Of a stretch of 64,000 nucleotides of DNA, positions 19,369 to 28,253 are shown piece by piece. A model generated the notes under the pieces. The model had not been told where the DNA came from, ran no database searches, and saw nothing but the letters and a program-made list of their open reading frames with translations. The DNA comes from Saccharomonospora marina XMU15 (GTDB lineage Bacteria > Actinomycetota > Actinomycetes > Mycobacteriales > Pseudonocardiaceae): positions 2,446,628 to 2,510,627 of the forward strand of contig NZ_CM001439.1 in assembly GCF_000244955.1 (NCBI RefSeq), written 5' to 3'. The position numbers and the translations under genes were made by a program. Numbering within the stretch: the first letter of the stretch is position 1; the number at the start of each line of letters is the position of its first letter.

Positions 19369-20007
19369 TCAGGTGGCGCGGCGGATGAGCAGGACATGGT
19401 CGGTGACCTCGGCGGTGTGCCCGCCTGGCCCGATCGCGATCCTGCGGGGTGCGTCGGCCCGCTCGACCGTCCAGGTCGCCGCGTCCAGGTCGATGCCCTC
19501 GGCGACCTCTCGCGGGCTCGGGTACCGGACGTCGGGATCCTGGTTCCACGACCACGGCGCGGTCGAGCCGTGATCGACGACCAGCAGCCGCCCGCCCACG
19601 CGCAACGCGTGCGCGGCCGAGCGCAGCACGGCTGCGCGCTGCAGAGCGAACGGGGTGTGCAGGTAGTGGGCGCAGATCAGGTCGAACTCGCCGGGCGGGA
19701 AGGCCTGGCCAAGGTCGTGCCGCACGGCGGTGACTCGATCGCCGGTGCCGTGGGCCCTGGCGAGGGCGGCGAGCCGCTCGATCGCCACGGCCGAGATGTC
19801 GACGGCGGTGACGTGCCAGCCCTGTCCCGCCAGCCACAGCGCGTCGCCGCCGTTGCCACAGCCGAGGTCCAGGGCGTCGCCGGGTGGCACGCCGGTAACG
19901 GTTTCGGTCAGTCGGGCGTTCGGCCGGGGCCTGGTGGTGGCGGGTCGGGATGCGTGCACTCCGTCCCAGAAGGTGACCGCATCGGCGGCGCTGGGTTGTG
20001 CTCTCAT
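19369..20007 (-). CDS. Class I SAM-dependent methyltransferase
   Basis: This 212-aa protein has motif I DALDLGCGNGGDALWLA, the acidic strand-end motif VTAVDISAVAIERL, and FDLICAHYLHTPF as the motif IV region. This pattern resembles tellurite-resistance/TehB-like and thiopurine-type methyltransferases acting on small molecules. The ATG at 20007 leaves a 66-base spacer to the divergent XRE-cupin regulator. That spacer holds a perfect inverted repeat, so the regulator probably controls this gene. The DinB-like gene follows in the same direction. Confidence 0.85.
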   Translation of the reverse strand: MRAQPSAADAVTFWDGVHASRPATTRPRPNARLTETVTGVPPGDALDLGCGNGGDALWLAGQGWHVTAVDISAVAIERLAALARAHGTGDRVTAVRHDLGQAFPPGEFDLICAHYLHTPFALQRAAVLRSAAHALRVGGRLLVVDHGSTAPWSWNQDPDVRYPSPREVAEGIDLDAATWTVERADAPRRIAIGPGGHTAEVTDHVLLIRRAT

Positions 20008-20046
20008 GGGACCAGCTTCTCCGGGCGCACACCGATCTGGCACGCA

Positions 20047-20067
20047 ATCTTGCGGTTCTGGCAAGAT
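20047..20067. promoter_or_regulatory. Inverted-repeat operator between methyltransferase and XRE-cupin regulator
   Basis: ATCTTGC at 20047-20053 and GCAAGAT at 20061-20067 form a perfect 7-bp inverted repeat with a 7-base spacer, centred in the 66-base divergent spacer. XRE-cupin regulators often autoregulate from such sites. The element lies 6 bases before the regulator GTG. Confidence 0.7.
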
Positions 20068-20073
20068 GGTCTC

Positions 20074-20679
20074 GTGGACCGCGACACGCACGAGGTACTC
20101 GACACGGTGGGGCCGCGACTTCGCGCGTTGCGTCGTCACCGTGGCATCACCCTCGCCGACCTCGCGACGAAAACCGGAGTGTCGGAGAGCACGCTGTCCC
20201 GGCTGGAGAGCGGGCAGCGCCGCGCGACCCTGGAGTTGCTGCTGCCGCTGGCGCGCACCTACAACGTTCCGCTGGACGACCTCGTGGGTGCCCCGCGCAC
20301 CGGCGATCCCCGCATCCATCTCACACCGATCCGCCGGTTCGGGATGACCTTCGTGCCCCTTTCCCGGCGCCCGGGCGGGGTACAGGCGTTCAAGATGATC
20401 ATCCCCGCTCAGCCGGAACCACTCGAACCGACCCCGCAGACCCACGACGGCTTCGAATGGCTGTACGTGCTCAACGGACACCTGCGGCTGGTGCTCGACG
20501 AGCGCGACCTGACGTTGCCGCCGGGTGAGGCCGCCGAGTTCGACACGTCCTCGCCGCACTGGCTGGGCAGCGCCGACGGTGGCGTCGTCGAGCTACTCAT
20601 CCTGTTCGACCCGCAGGGAGTCCGCACACACGTCCATGCCGACTCGCATCGGCCGACTCACGGTGCGGGTCGGCGGTGA
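20074..20679 (+). CDS. XRE-family regulator with cupin sensor domain
   Basis: This 201-aa protein has an N-terminal helix-turn-helix (LADLATKTGVSESTLSRLES, about residues 25-44) and a C-terminal cupin (about 95-190) with FEWLYVLNGHLRLVLDERDL and PPGEAAEFDTSSPHWL. The cupin probably binds a small ligand that changes DNA binding. The GTG at 20074 has no clear ribosome site and may be read from a nearly leaderless transcript. It diverges from the methyltransferase/DinB pair across the perfect inverted repeat at 20047-20067, its likely operator. Confidence 0.88.
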   Translation: MDRDTHEVLDTVGPRLRALRRHRGITLADLATKTGVSESTLSRLESGQRRATLELLLPLARTYNVPLDDLVGAPRTGDPRIHLTPIRRFGMTFVPLSRRPGGVQAFKMIIPAQPEPLEPTPQTHDGFEWLYVLNGHLRLVLDERDLTLPPGEAAEFDTSSPHWLGSADGGVVELLILFDPQGVRTHVHADSHRPTHGAGRR

Positions 20680-20844
20680 ACTCGGCGAGAGACTCGGTGC
20701 CGCGAAAAGGCAAGGGCGAATCAGATCGGGCGCACCGCCACAGCCCAGTTCTCGTCGCCGAGACCACCCTGGCCGACACTACGGGACGCACGGCACACCG
20801 GTGAATGCGGTGCGCCGTGCGCATCTCCTACGCCGAGGGTGGCG

Positions 20845-22470
20845 CTATCGCGTTTCGACCTCGCCCGGTCGGGCCGACGCCTTACGGTTGCCTGCGTCGA
20901 ACACCATGCTGCGTGGCCACTGCTCCCATTTCGCGCCAAGCGCGGGATGCTGAGGCATGCCGGTACGGACGAAGGCGCCGATGCCGGCGATCATGAGGTT
21001 GGACAGTTGCAGGCGTCCCGGCTCGTTCTTGCGGCTGAACGAGAAGGCGAAGAACCCTTCATCGAAGGTACGGAAGACGAAGGGCAGGTCGATGGCGTGC
21101 ACGGCACCGTAGACGGTGTCGAAGGGAGCGGGTTGCTGGTCCCAGCCGAACTGGTAGTAGTAGAGGCCGTCGTGCCCGGCCGCTTGCAGCGAACCCATGG
21201 AGTCGAGGGCCAATCTCGTGAAGATGCTGTCGGTCAACCCATCGGCCGCGTCGTTCCAGCCGCCGGGACGGTCGGCGGGAAGGTACTCGTCGACGATGAA
21301 GTCGCGGACCTTCAGTGGAGCGCGGCGGTCGGGATCGAACTGGTACTGCCAGGTGAAGCGCTGGTAGTCGGTCGGGCGGAACGCGCCGATCGCCGAGCCG
21401 AAGAGCTTGCCCTCCTCTAGCGTGTTGCCCGCGAGCACCGGGATGTCGCGGTACTCGCCCGCCGCGATGGCGGCGTGGTAGTCCTCGGGCAGCACCACGC
21501 CGTCGGCGATCACCCTGGGCGGGTCACCTGCCGTCTCGCCACGCCGCACCTGCGCACGAATGAGGTCCTCGGCCGGCATCGACCTGAGTCGACTCACGAC
21601 ATCGTCAGTCGCTCCTGCCGCCTCGTCGGCGAACGCCTCGGCGTAGGTTCGCGCCAAGGACGGCGTGGAGAACTGCAGCCCGCCGCTGAGCGGGATCGCC
21701 TTGTCGATCAAGCCTTTGCTCAGTGGTGAGACCATGAGCGCCCAGACGTTGACCGCGCCCGCGGACTCGCCCATCACGGTTACGTTGGAGGGGTCACCGC
21801 CGAAGGCCCGTGCGTTCCGGTTGACGAAGCGCAGCGATTCGATCTGGTCCAGTGTGCCGAAGTTGCCCGAGTCGGTGTGCGGGTCGCCGGTCTTGAGCCC
21901 GGGCAGGTCGAGCCACCCGAGGACGCCGAGCCGGTAGTTCACCGTGACCACGACAGCGTTCGCCCTGCGTGCAAGCGCGCGCCCGTCGTACATCGGATCG
22001 GCGGAGTAGCCGACCATGTTGCTGCCGCCGTGAATGAACACGATGACCGGCAGGTTCCGCTGCGGCGTCGAGGGGCGGAACACGTTCAGCGTGAGGCAGT
22101 CCTCCGAGCCCACGGGCTTGTCCAGACCGTCCCGGATGTCGAGCCCGTAATGCGGGCCGCTGGGGGAGGGGCTGAACATCCGTCCTTCCTGGATGCAACC
22201 CTGCCCGTATCGCCGGGCGTCCCGGATGCCCTGCCAAGGCCGGTGGGTGACCGGCGCCCGCCAGCGCAAGTCCCCGACCGGGGGCTCGGCATAGGGAATT
22301 CCCAGCCACGAGAAGGTTCCGGTCGAACGATCCTCGTCGATACCCTTCACGAGCCCGAGGCTCGTGTGCCGGACGACCGTGCCGTGTCCGGCATGCGCGG
22401 GCGTTACCGCGCTGAGCATGCCGGTCAGCAGAACGGCCGTAAGCAATGTGATGACGAAGCGACGGTGCAT
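20845..22470 (-). CDS. Secreted type-B carboxylesterase
   Basis: This 541-aa protein starts with a signal peptide (MHRRFVITLLTAVLLTGML, cleavage probably after AHA). It is an alpha/beta hydrolase of the carboxylesterase B family. The oxyanion region is VIVFIHGGSNMVG, the nucleophile elbow is VTVMGESAGAVNV (Ser), the acid is in NTLEEGKLFG and the His is in YGAVHAIDLPFVF. EDCLTLNVFRP is a further family mark. The ATG at 22470 lies 8 bases after GGAAGG, and the GTG at 22476 is too close to that site. It hydrolyses carboxylic esters outside the cell. The substrate is unknown. Confidence 0.93.
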   Translation of the reverse strand: MHRRFVITLLTAVLLTGMLSAVTPAHAGHGTVVRHTSLGLVKGIDEDRSTGTFSWLGIPYAEPPVGDLRWRAPVTHRPWQGIRDARRYGQGCIQEGRMFSPSPSGPHYGLDIRDGLDKPVGSEDCLTLNVFRPSTPQRNLPVIVFIHGGSNMVGYSADPMYDGRALARRANAVVVTVNYRLGVLGWLDLPGLKTGDPHTDSGNFGTLDQIESLRFVNRNARAFGGDPSNVTVMGESAGAVNVWALMVSPLSKGLIDKAIPLSGGLQFSTPSLARTYAEAFADEAAGATDDVVSRLRSMPAEDLIRAQVRRGETAGDPPRVIADGVVLPEDYHAAIAAGEYRDIPVLAGNTLEEGKLFGSAIGAFRPTDYQRFTWQYQFDPDRRAPLKVRDFIVDEYLPADRPGGWNDAADGLTDSIFTRLALDSMGSLQAAGHDGLYYYQFGWDQQPAPFDTVYGAVHAIDLPFVFRTFDEGFFAFSFSRKNEPGRLQLSNLMIAGIGAFVRTGMPQHPALGAKWEQWPRSMVFDAGNRKASARPGEVETR

Positions 22471-22635
22471 GCTCACTGCCTTCCCTTGCCTTCAGCTGGA
22501 AGCCGGAAAGTCCCCATACCCGCGAGAGCGGGCAGCTTCCTCGGATTCGGTGTCATGTAAGGGCTCAAGCGTCGATCGGCTGCGAAGCCGAGCATTGCGG
22601 GTGAGGTCGTTGGGAGTCTTGCCGGCCGGCATCAG

Positions 22636-24162
22636 TCACGACCGGGACGCATGGCTGAGGTCATCGTTCGTGGTTGGGGTGTTGCGCTTTCGGGCACTGA
22701 GCGCACGGTGGGTGGACACTGCGATCGCCACGACCACCAGTGCGAAGATCGCCATCGCGACAGGTCGCCCCAGCAGGTAGCCGGGGTTGCCGTCGGAGTA
22801 GGAAAGGGTCTGGCGCAGCGATGTCTCGAGTGTGGGTTGGAGAACGACCGCGAGCACGAAGGGTGCCATGCTGAACCCGGACCGGCGCAACAGGAAGCCG
22901 ATCAGACCCGCGACGAGCATGACCACCACGTCGAACATCGAGTTTCCTTCGGCGTACACGCCGACGAGGCACAGGCCGATCACGAACGGCATCAGCGCCT
23001 GCGGCGGGATGGCCAGCAACCGGGTGAACAGCCCGACCATGGGCAGGTTGAGCACCAGCAGCATGAAGTTGGCGATGTACATCGCCGCGATCACCGTCCA
23101 GAACAGCTCGGGCTGGTCGGCGACGAAGGTCGGGCCGGGAACGATGCCGTTGAGCAGCAGCGCCGCGAGCACGAGCGCCATGGTTGGTGCGAACGGGATG
23201 CCGAGTACCAGCAGCGGTATGAACGCGGCACCGGCCGCCGCGTTGTTCGCCGCCTCCGGGCCCGCCACTCCCTGTACGGCTCCCGACCCGAACCGCTCCG
23301 GTCGCTTCGAGATCTTGCGTTCGGTGACGTAGGAGGCGAACGTGGACAGCACCGCTGCCGGTCCCGGGACAAGGCCGAGCAGGAAACCGATCGCCGATCC
23401 GCGCAGCGCCGCGGGTGCCGCCTCCCGTGACTCTCGCCGCGAGGGCAGCAACTCACGCAACTTCGGAGCCTTGACCGGTTCCGGGCGCCACCGCTTGCCC
23501 GCGAGCGTCAACGCCTCCGCGACACCGAAGACGCCCATGACCAGCGCGATGAAGCTGAATCCCTCCGCGAGCGCATCGGAGCCGAACGTGAACCTCAGAT
23601 CGCCTGCCGCCGGGTCGATACCGACCGTGCCGATGGCCAGCCCGGCGCCGATCATCACGATGGCTTTCGCGGTGGACCCGCTGGACAGTGCCGCCAGAAG
23701 CAGCAGCCCGGCGACGCACAGTGCCAGGTACTCCGGCGGCCCGAGCTCGACCGCCACGCCGCCGAGCCACGGAGCGAACAGCATGAGGCCGAGGATCGCG
23801 ACGGTGCCGGCCACGAACGACGAGACCGCCGCGATCGCCAGTGCGGGTCCCGACCTGCCGCGCTTCGTCATCTGGTGACCGTCGAGCGCGGTGACCACCG
23901 ACGACGCCTCGCCGGGGACGTTGAGCAGGATCGAGGTCGTCGAACCGCCGTAGGTGGATCCGAAGTAGATGCCGGCGAACAGGATCAGCGAGCCAGCGGG
24001 CCCCAACTGCGTGGTCATTCCGAGCAGCACCGACATCGCACCGATCGGCCCGATGCCGGGAAGTACCCCGACCAGCGTGCCGAGCACCACTCCGGCTACC
24101 GCGAGGATCAGGTAGGTCGGATCGGCGAAGGTGGCGAAGCCAGCCCAGAGGTTGTCGAGCAC
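22636..24162 (-). CDS. tctA: Tripartite tricarboxylate transporter, large permease
   Basis: This 508-aa protein has about 12 hydrophobic segments and the TctA pattern: an N-terminal GVVLGTLVGVLPGIGPIGAM, then IYFGSTYGGSTTSILLNVPG and FLLGLVPGPAAVLSTFASYV, followed by GVAGPEAANNAAAGAAFIPLL. TctA moves organic acids delivered by the binding protein. GTG at 24162 follows AAAGGA. It is the last gene of tctC-tctB-tctA, with 15 bases between tctB and tctA. The C-terminus ends in a short basic tail. The true substrate may be a tricarboxylate, terephthalate-like acid or another carboxylate. Confidence 0.95.
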   Translation of the reverse strand: MLDNLWAGFATFADPTYLILAVAGVVLGTLVGVLPGIGPIGAMSVLLGMTTQLGPAGSLILFAGIYFGSTYGGSTTSILLNVPGEASSVVTALDGHQMTKRGRSGPALAIAAVSSFVAGTVAILGLMLFAPWLGGVAVELGPPEYLALCVAGLLLLAALSSGSTAKAIVMIGAGLAIGTVGIDPAAGDLRFTFGSDALAEGFSFIALVMGVFGVAEALTLAGKRWRPEPVKAPKLRELLPSRRESREAAPAALRGSAIGFLLGLVPGPAAVLSTFASYVTERKISKRPERFGSGAVQGVAGPEAANNAAAGAAFIPLLVLGIPFAPTMALVLAALLLNGIVPGPTFVADQPELFWTVIAAMYIANFMLLVLNLPMVGLFTRLLAIPPQALMPFVIGLCLVGVYAEGNSMFDVVVMLVAGLIGFLLRRSGFSMAPFVLAVVLQPTLETSLRQTLSYSDGNPGYLLGRPVAMAIFALVVVAIAVSTHRALSARKRNTPTTNDDLSHASRS

Positions 24163-24177
24163 GGCCGTCCTTTCGGG

Positions 24178-24672
24178 TCAGACCAGTCCGAGGGTTCCGG
24201 TCGGCAGCGGGACGTACAGCCAGTACACGAAGATCAGCCAGGTAGCCGCTCCGAAAGCGACGCCGAGGATGAGCGCGCTGCTCCATCGCGAAAGGCCCAT
24301 GATCTTGGCGATCAGCACCAGCGAGATCGACAGGGTCACGATCATCCCGAGGGTGGTGCCCAACAGCGGCACGAGCAGCGCGGCGAGCACGACCCCGATG
24401 ACCCGCCACCAGTGCACCGTACCGGCGAAGTCGTCCCCGTCCTCGGCTGCGGGCTGCCCGGAATCGGTCCTGCGACGCCGCTCGCGTAGCAGCACGGCGG
24501 CGCTGGAGGCCACGAGCACCACCGCCACGAGCAAGGGGAAGAAGCCCGCACCGGTTTCCGCGATGGTGCCCAGCCCTTCATCGAGGGCAAGGCCGCCGTA
24601 CAGCAGGCCCAGCCCCAGCAGTGCCCCCGCCGCGATCGGGTCGGCGTTGCCGCGCACCCACCCCACCGTCAT
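24178..24672 (-). CDS. tctB: Tripartite tricarboxylate transporter, small permease
   Basis: This 164-aa membrane protein has four hydrophobic segments and a cytoplasmic Arg-rich loop after helix 2 (LLRERRRRTDSG). That is the usual TctB layout. The ATG at 24672 has GAGG 8 bases upstream. The alternative is GTG at 24681, which overlaps the tctC stop as GTGA. Either way the two genes are translationally linked. It partners with TctA in the membrane. Confidence 0.88.
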   Translation of the reverse strand: MTVGWVRGNADPIAAGALLGLGLLYGGLALDEGLGTIAETGAGFFPLLVAVVLVASSAAVLLRERRRRTDSGQPAAEDGDDFAGTVHWWRVIGVVLAALLVPLLGTTLGMIVTLSISLVLIAKIMGLSRWSSALILGVAFGAATWLIFVYWLYVPLPTGTLGLV

Positions 24673-24677
24673 GGTCG

Positions 24678-25661
24678 TCACCTCGAAGGCGCGAGTAGAT
24701 CCGCCGCCGCGGCGGACTTGTCGGTCAGGCGTTTCGCGGCCTGCGCACTGTCGGCGTCACTCACCAGCAGGCCGAGTTGCTGCGCCGCTTCGGTGAATTC
24801 CGCGCTTGCGACGGCCGAGCTGAACACCTCGGAGAGCTTCTTGCTCACGGCATCCGGTAGCTGGGGTGGGGCTACAACGACGTTGTAGGCCTCCCACTCC
24901 AGGTCGACACCCTGTTCCTGGAAGGTGGGAATGTCAGGGGCGATGTCGGCCCGCTCGGCGGAACCGATGGCCAGTGCGCGGACCTTGCCCGAATCCAGTT
25001 GCGCGAAGGCGCCCGCCAACTGCATGACGCCGACATCGAGGTTGTTGCCAAGCAACGCCGTTGTGGTGGCCTGGTCACCGTCGAACGAGACGTGCTTGAA
25101 TCTGGTGCCGGTCAACTGCTCGAACTTCTCAGCGGGGACGGCGTAGTTCAACGGGCCCTCGCCGAGCGTGATCGCCCCTGGCCGGGCCTTGGCGGCGTCG
25201 ACCAGGTCACCCAGATCCCGGTACGGCGAGTCCGCCGGTACCACGAACATCACCGGCGAGATCGTCACCTCATCGATGACGGAGATGCTCTCCGGGTCGT
25301 AGGAGACCTCTTCGGTGTGCGGGACCAGGGTGAGCGGTCCGTCCGGCAGGATGCCGACGGTGTAGCCGTCGGGTTTTGCGTTGAGCGTGGCCGTGGTTCC
25401 GACCGAGCCCGCTCCGCCTGCCCGGTTCACGACCTGGACGCGCTTGCCGAGCTTGCCCTGGCTGTTGATGACCTCGGCCAGCGCCCTCGCTGTCGTGTCG
25501 ATGCTGCTTCCCGCCGGATAGGGGACGACGATCTGCACGTCCCGTGCCGGATACGCGGCCTGTCCCGGTGGCCCGCCGCACGCCGCCACGACAAGAGCTC
25601 CCGCCACGATGATCGCGGACATGGCGGCACGCGGGCGCAGCCGAATCGGACGAATACTCAT
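24678..25661 (-). CDS. tctC: Tripartite tricarboxylate transporter, substrate-binding lipoprotein
   Basis: This 327-aa extracytoplasmic binding protein starts at ATG 25661 (site GGGAG). It has a lipobox VVAAC within GALVVAACGG, so the mature protein is lipid-anchored. Bug/TctC family marks are VQIVVPYPAGSSIDTTARALA and NRAGGAGSVGTTATLNAKPDGYT, then the conserved region around LGEGPLNYAVPAEKFEQLTG. It captures a carboxylate outside the cell for TctAB. It is divergent from the enoyl-CoA hydratase operon across a 490-base spacer holding two LysR-type boxes, so its expression is probably under that LysR protein. Confidence 0.93.
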   Translation of the reverse strand: MSIRPIRLRPRAAMSAIIVAGALVVAACGGPPGQAAYPARDVQIVVPYPAGSSIDTTARALAEVINSQGKLGKRVQVVNRAGGAGSVGTTATLNAKPDGYTVGILPDGPLTLVPHTEEVSYDPESISVIDEVTISPVMFVVPADSPYRDLGDLVDAAKARPGAITLGEGPLNYAVPAEKFEQLTGTRFKHVSFDGDQATTTALLGNNLDVGVMQLAGAFAQLDSGKVRALAIGSAERADIAPDIPTFQEQGVDLEWEAYNVVVAPPQLPDAVSKKLSEVFSSAVASAEFTEAAQQLGLLVSDADSAQAAKRLTDKSAAAADLLAPSR

Positions 25662-26148
25662 GGTGCGACTCCCGTGTAGGAAAGGGCGCCCGCTCGATCG
25701 CGGTCGCCGTGGGGATCGGATCGTGCCGGCCTGCATCGCCGAATTCGCGCGCGAACCGAGGAAACTTGGGTGAAGGTCGTGCTTGCGCCGTGCTCCGGGG
25801 TGACACCCGCGGCGCCGCCAACCGGATCGGTTCCGCGGTTACGGCAGCACGTGCTCGTTCCAGGCTGAGAGCCGCCGCCGCTCATCGCGACCTGCTCGTC
25901 TCTGAGCCGAGAGTCCATGACACCGATCCACTCCGTTGAGGTGTCACACAGTCCACAACGTGGTGAAGTAGTACGTCAAAGACGGGAACCCAAAGGAACC
26001 TATTGCCTACCGCAATGAGTCAGGTATTGCCTGATGCAATGGGTTGCGTTCGATTTTGCTCTTTGACTTGCTACGTCGGGCGTTCCGAGGATGGTGCGGG
26101 TATCGGGCGACACCACGATCCGATCTCGGACAGGGGAGTGACCACCGC
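25662..26148. promoter_or_regulatory. Divergent promoter region between tctC and the hydratase/CoA-transferase operon
   Basis: This region of almost 490 bases has no supported gene. Its right half carries two LysR-type boxes (separate entry). The part nearest tctC (25700-25920) shows only out-of-frame open stretches and nothing recognisable. Confidence 0.5.
26002..26040. promoter_or_regulatory. Two tandem LysR-type operator boxes
   Basis: ATTGC-N5-GCAAT occurs at 26002-26016 and again at 26026-26040. Each is a perfect 15-bp dyad containing T-N11-A, the LysR consensus, and the centres are 24 bases apart. A LysR gene is encoded downstream at 28254. The pair lies between two divergent units, so it probably controls both. 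Confidence 0.75.
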
Positions 26149-26247
26149 ATGCACCCGCGCTACTCACCACAGGCCGCACAGCTGCGGGAGGCGAGCCCGC
26201 ATCGACCGGGCGAGCCGCCGCCCACGGCGTGGCGCCTGCCTCGATGA
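26149..26247 (+). CDS. Possible short upstream ORF (32 aa) coupled to the hydratase gene
   Basis: The ATG at 26149 follows GGGGAG and encodes 32 residues (starting MHPRYSPQAAQLREAS). Its TGA overlaps the downstream ATG at 26244 as ATGA. The hydratase gene has no ribosome site of its own, so this reading could explain its translation by coupling. The peptide shows no known family and could instead be chance. Confidence 0.35.
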   Translation: MHPRYSPQAAQLREASPHRPGEPPPTAWRLPR

Positions 26248-27071
26248 GCGGCACCGCGATCGGCTCCGGAACGGCGCTGTTCACACTCGACAGCGGCGTC
26301 GCTACCGTGACCCTCAACCGGCCGCAGCGTCGGAACGCGATCTCCTGGCAGCTCGTCGAGGACCTGCTCGCTGCCATGGAGCGAGCTCACGCCGCCGAAG
26401 GGCTGCGCGTTCTGGTCCTCACCGGAGCCGGCCACGACTTCAGTGTCGGCGCCGACCTGGCCCGGGTGGCGTCGGGGCGGGCGCGCGAGCAGGAAACACG
26501 CACGCTGCGAGGACACTCCGTCGCCGACGACCGGGAGCGGCTGGCCGTGGCGTCCACCCTCGTGGAGTCGATCGCGTCGTTTCCCGCGCCGACGATCGCC
26601 GCGATCAACGGGGCGTGCGCGGGTGCCGGTCTCTCCCTGGCGCTGGCCACCGACTTCCGGCTCGCCGCCCCCGATTCGGTGTTCAACACCGCTTTCGTCA
26701 GCGCAGCCGTGTCCGGTGACCTGGGAAGCGCGTGGCTGCTGACTCGCGCGGTCGGCGATGCCCGTGCGCGGGCGCTCCTGCTCGACCCGGGGAAGCTCAC
26801 GGCGGGGGAGGCGCTGCAGGCCGGGCTGGTCACCGAAATCGCGGCGAACCCGCAGGTCCGGCTCGGCGAACTGGTAGCCAAGCTCGCGGGGCAGGCGCCG
26901 AAGGCGATGCGGTACTCCAAGCAGAACCTGGCCGACGCGGAGCGGTTGACCCTTGCCGAGTACCTCGAGCGCGAGGTGCCGCGCATGGTGGACTGTGCGC
27001 GCAGCGAAGACGCGCGCCGGGCGGCTCGCGCGTTCCTGGAGAAGCGCAAACCGGTTTTCACCGGGGAGTAG
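26244..27071 (+). CDS. Enoyl-CoA hydratase/isomerase family protein
   Basis: This 275-aa crotonase-fold enzyme has the oxyanion-hole and acyl-CoA-binding motifs VLTGAGHDFSVGADLARV and PTIAAINGACAGAGLSLALA, then FRLAAPDSVFNTAFVSAAVSG region with SGDLGSAWLLTRAVG. The segment that often carries the catalytic Glu reads SGDLG here, with Asp, as in some hydratases of this branch. So hydratase, isomerase or hydrolase action is possible. The start is ATG 26244, overlapping a small upstream frame; GTG 26229 is an alternative. It is followed by a CoA-transferase (7 bases) and LysR. Together with tctCBA they suggest uptake and CoA-dependent catabolism of an organic acid. Confidence 0.87.
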   Translation: MSGTAIGSGTALFTLDSGVATVTLNRPQRRNAISWQLVEDLLAAMERAHAAEGLRVLVLTGAGHDFSVGADLARVASGRAREQETRTLRGHSVADDRERLAVASTLVESIASFPAPTIAAINGACAGAGLSLALATDFRLAAPDSVFNTAFVSAAVSGDLGSAWLLTRAVGDARARALLLDPGKLTAGEALQAGLVTEIAANPQVRLGELVAKLAGQAPKAMRYSKQNLADAERLTLAEYLEREVPRMVDCARSEDARRAARAFLEKRKPVFTGE

Positions 27072-27078
27072 GAGCGAC

Positions 27079-28221
27079 ATGACCAACCCACTTGCGAGCC
27101 CGCTCGCGGGTATTCGCGTCGTCGAGTTCGGTCACTACATCGCCGCTCCCGCGGCGACCCAACTGCTGGCCGATCTCGGCGCGGAGGTCGTCAAGGTGGA
27201 ACCACCGACCGGCGACCAGGCCCGCGGCATCGGCGCCTACGGCGAGGGAATCGTTCTCGCGTTCAACCGGGGCAAGAAGTCGGTCGTGCTCGATCTCACC
27301 AGCGACGACGACAGGAACGCCGCGAAGCGCCTGATCTCGGAGGCCGACGTCGTCGTCCAGAACCTTCGGGCCGGGGCGATGGCCCGCCGCGGGCTCGGCC
27401 CCGACGACCTCGTGCCGGTCCGGGAGGGGCTGGTCTACGTATCGGTCAGCGGGTTCAGCTCCAAGGGGCCTTCGGCGTCACGGGCGGGCCTCGACATCGC
27501 CGCGCAGGCTGAGAGTGGCCTGATGTCGATCAACGGGGAGCAGGACGGCGATCCGCTGCGGGTCGGGTTTCCGATCGCGGACGTCGCCGCCAGCTACGCC
27601 GTCGTACAGGCCGTACTGGCCGCGCTGCTGCGTCGCGAGCGCACCGGTCGGGGCGCTGTCGTCGAGGTGTCGCTGGTGGACGCGATGATCCACATGCAGT
27701 CGGCGATGTGGGGCGAGTGGCACACCTCCGGCCAGGAACCCCGCAGGAAGGGCAACGGCCAGGCGACGGTGGCCCCGGCGGCGGATCTCATCCGTACCGC
27801 CGACGGAGCCATCGTGCTGTCGGCCTACACCCCTGAGCACTTCGCCCGGCTGTGCGAGCTCATGGGCAAGAGCTGGATGATCGAGGACCCACGCTTCGCC
27901 GACAATCCGTCCAGGGTCGCGCACCGGGACGTGCTGCTGGCCGAGATCTCGCAAGCCTTCGGAGCTGTCCCGACCGACGAATGCCTCGCCGCGTTGGCGG
28001 ACCGTGGCCTCGTCGCGGCGGCTGTGCGCACCTACGGCGAGGTTGCCGCCTCGGCCGATACCCGGGCCAGCAGCATCCTGACCACCGGGGTGAGCCCGGA
28101 CGGCGAGCGTTACCCGATCCCGTCGCTGCCGTTCAGCCTCGACGGTGTCGACCCGGCACCGGGCCGGGCGGTACCGAAGGCGGGCGCGGACAACGACGAG
28201 CTCCGGCGGTACCAGCCTTGA
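27079..28221 (+). CDS. Class III CoA-transferase (CaiB/BaiF)
   Basis: This 380-aa enzyme moves CoA between carboxylic acids, activating a substrate for beta-oxidation-like steps. Family marks are LAGIRVVEFGHYIAAPAATQ, LADLGAEVVKVEPPTGD, the invariant catalytic Asp in GLDIAAQAESGLM, and GFPIADVAASYAVVQAVLAA. The ATG at 27079 has an AGGAG site. It is 7 bases after the enoyl-CoA hydratase and 32 bases before the LysR gene. The acid activated is unknown; the divergent tripartite carboxylate transporter suggests it is imported. Confidence 0.92.
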   Translation: MTNPLASPLAGIRVVEFGHYIAAPAATQLLADLGAEVVKVEPPTGDQARGIGAYGEGIVLAFNRGKKSVVLDLTSDDDRNAAKRLISEADVVVQNLRAGAMARRGLGPDDLVPVREGLVYVSVSGFSSKGPSASRAGLDIAAQAESGLMSINGEQDGDPLRVGFPIADVAASYAVVQAVLAALLRRERTGRGAVVEVSLVDAMIHMQSAMWGEWHTSGQEPRRKGNGQATVAPAADLIRTADGAIVLSAYTPEHFARLCELMGKSWMIEDPRFADNPSRVAHRDVLLAEISQAFGAVPTDECLAALADRGLVAAAVRTYGEVAASADTRASSILTTGVSPDGERYPIPSLPFSLDGVDPAPGRAVPKAGADNDELRRYQP

Positions 28222-28253
28222 CCCGCGAGGTGAGGCGGGCCTTGGATCATACG

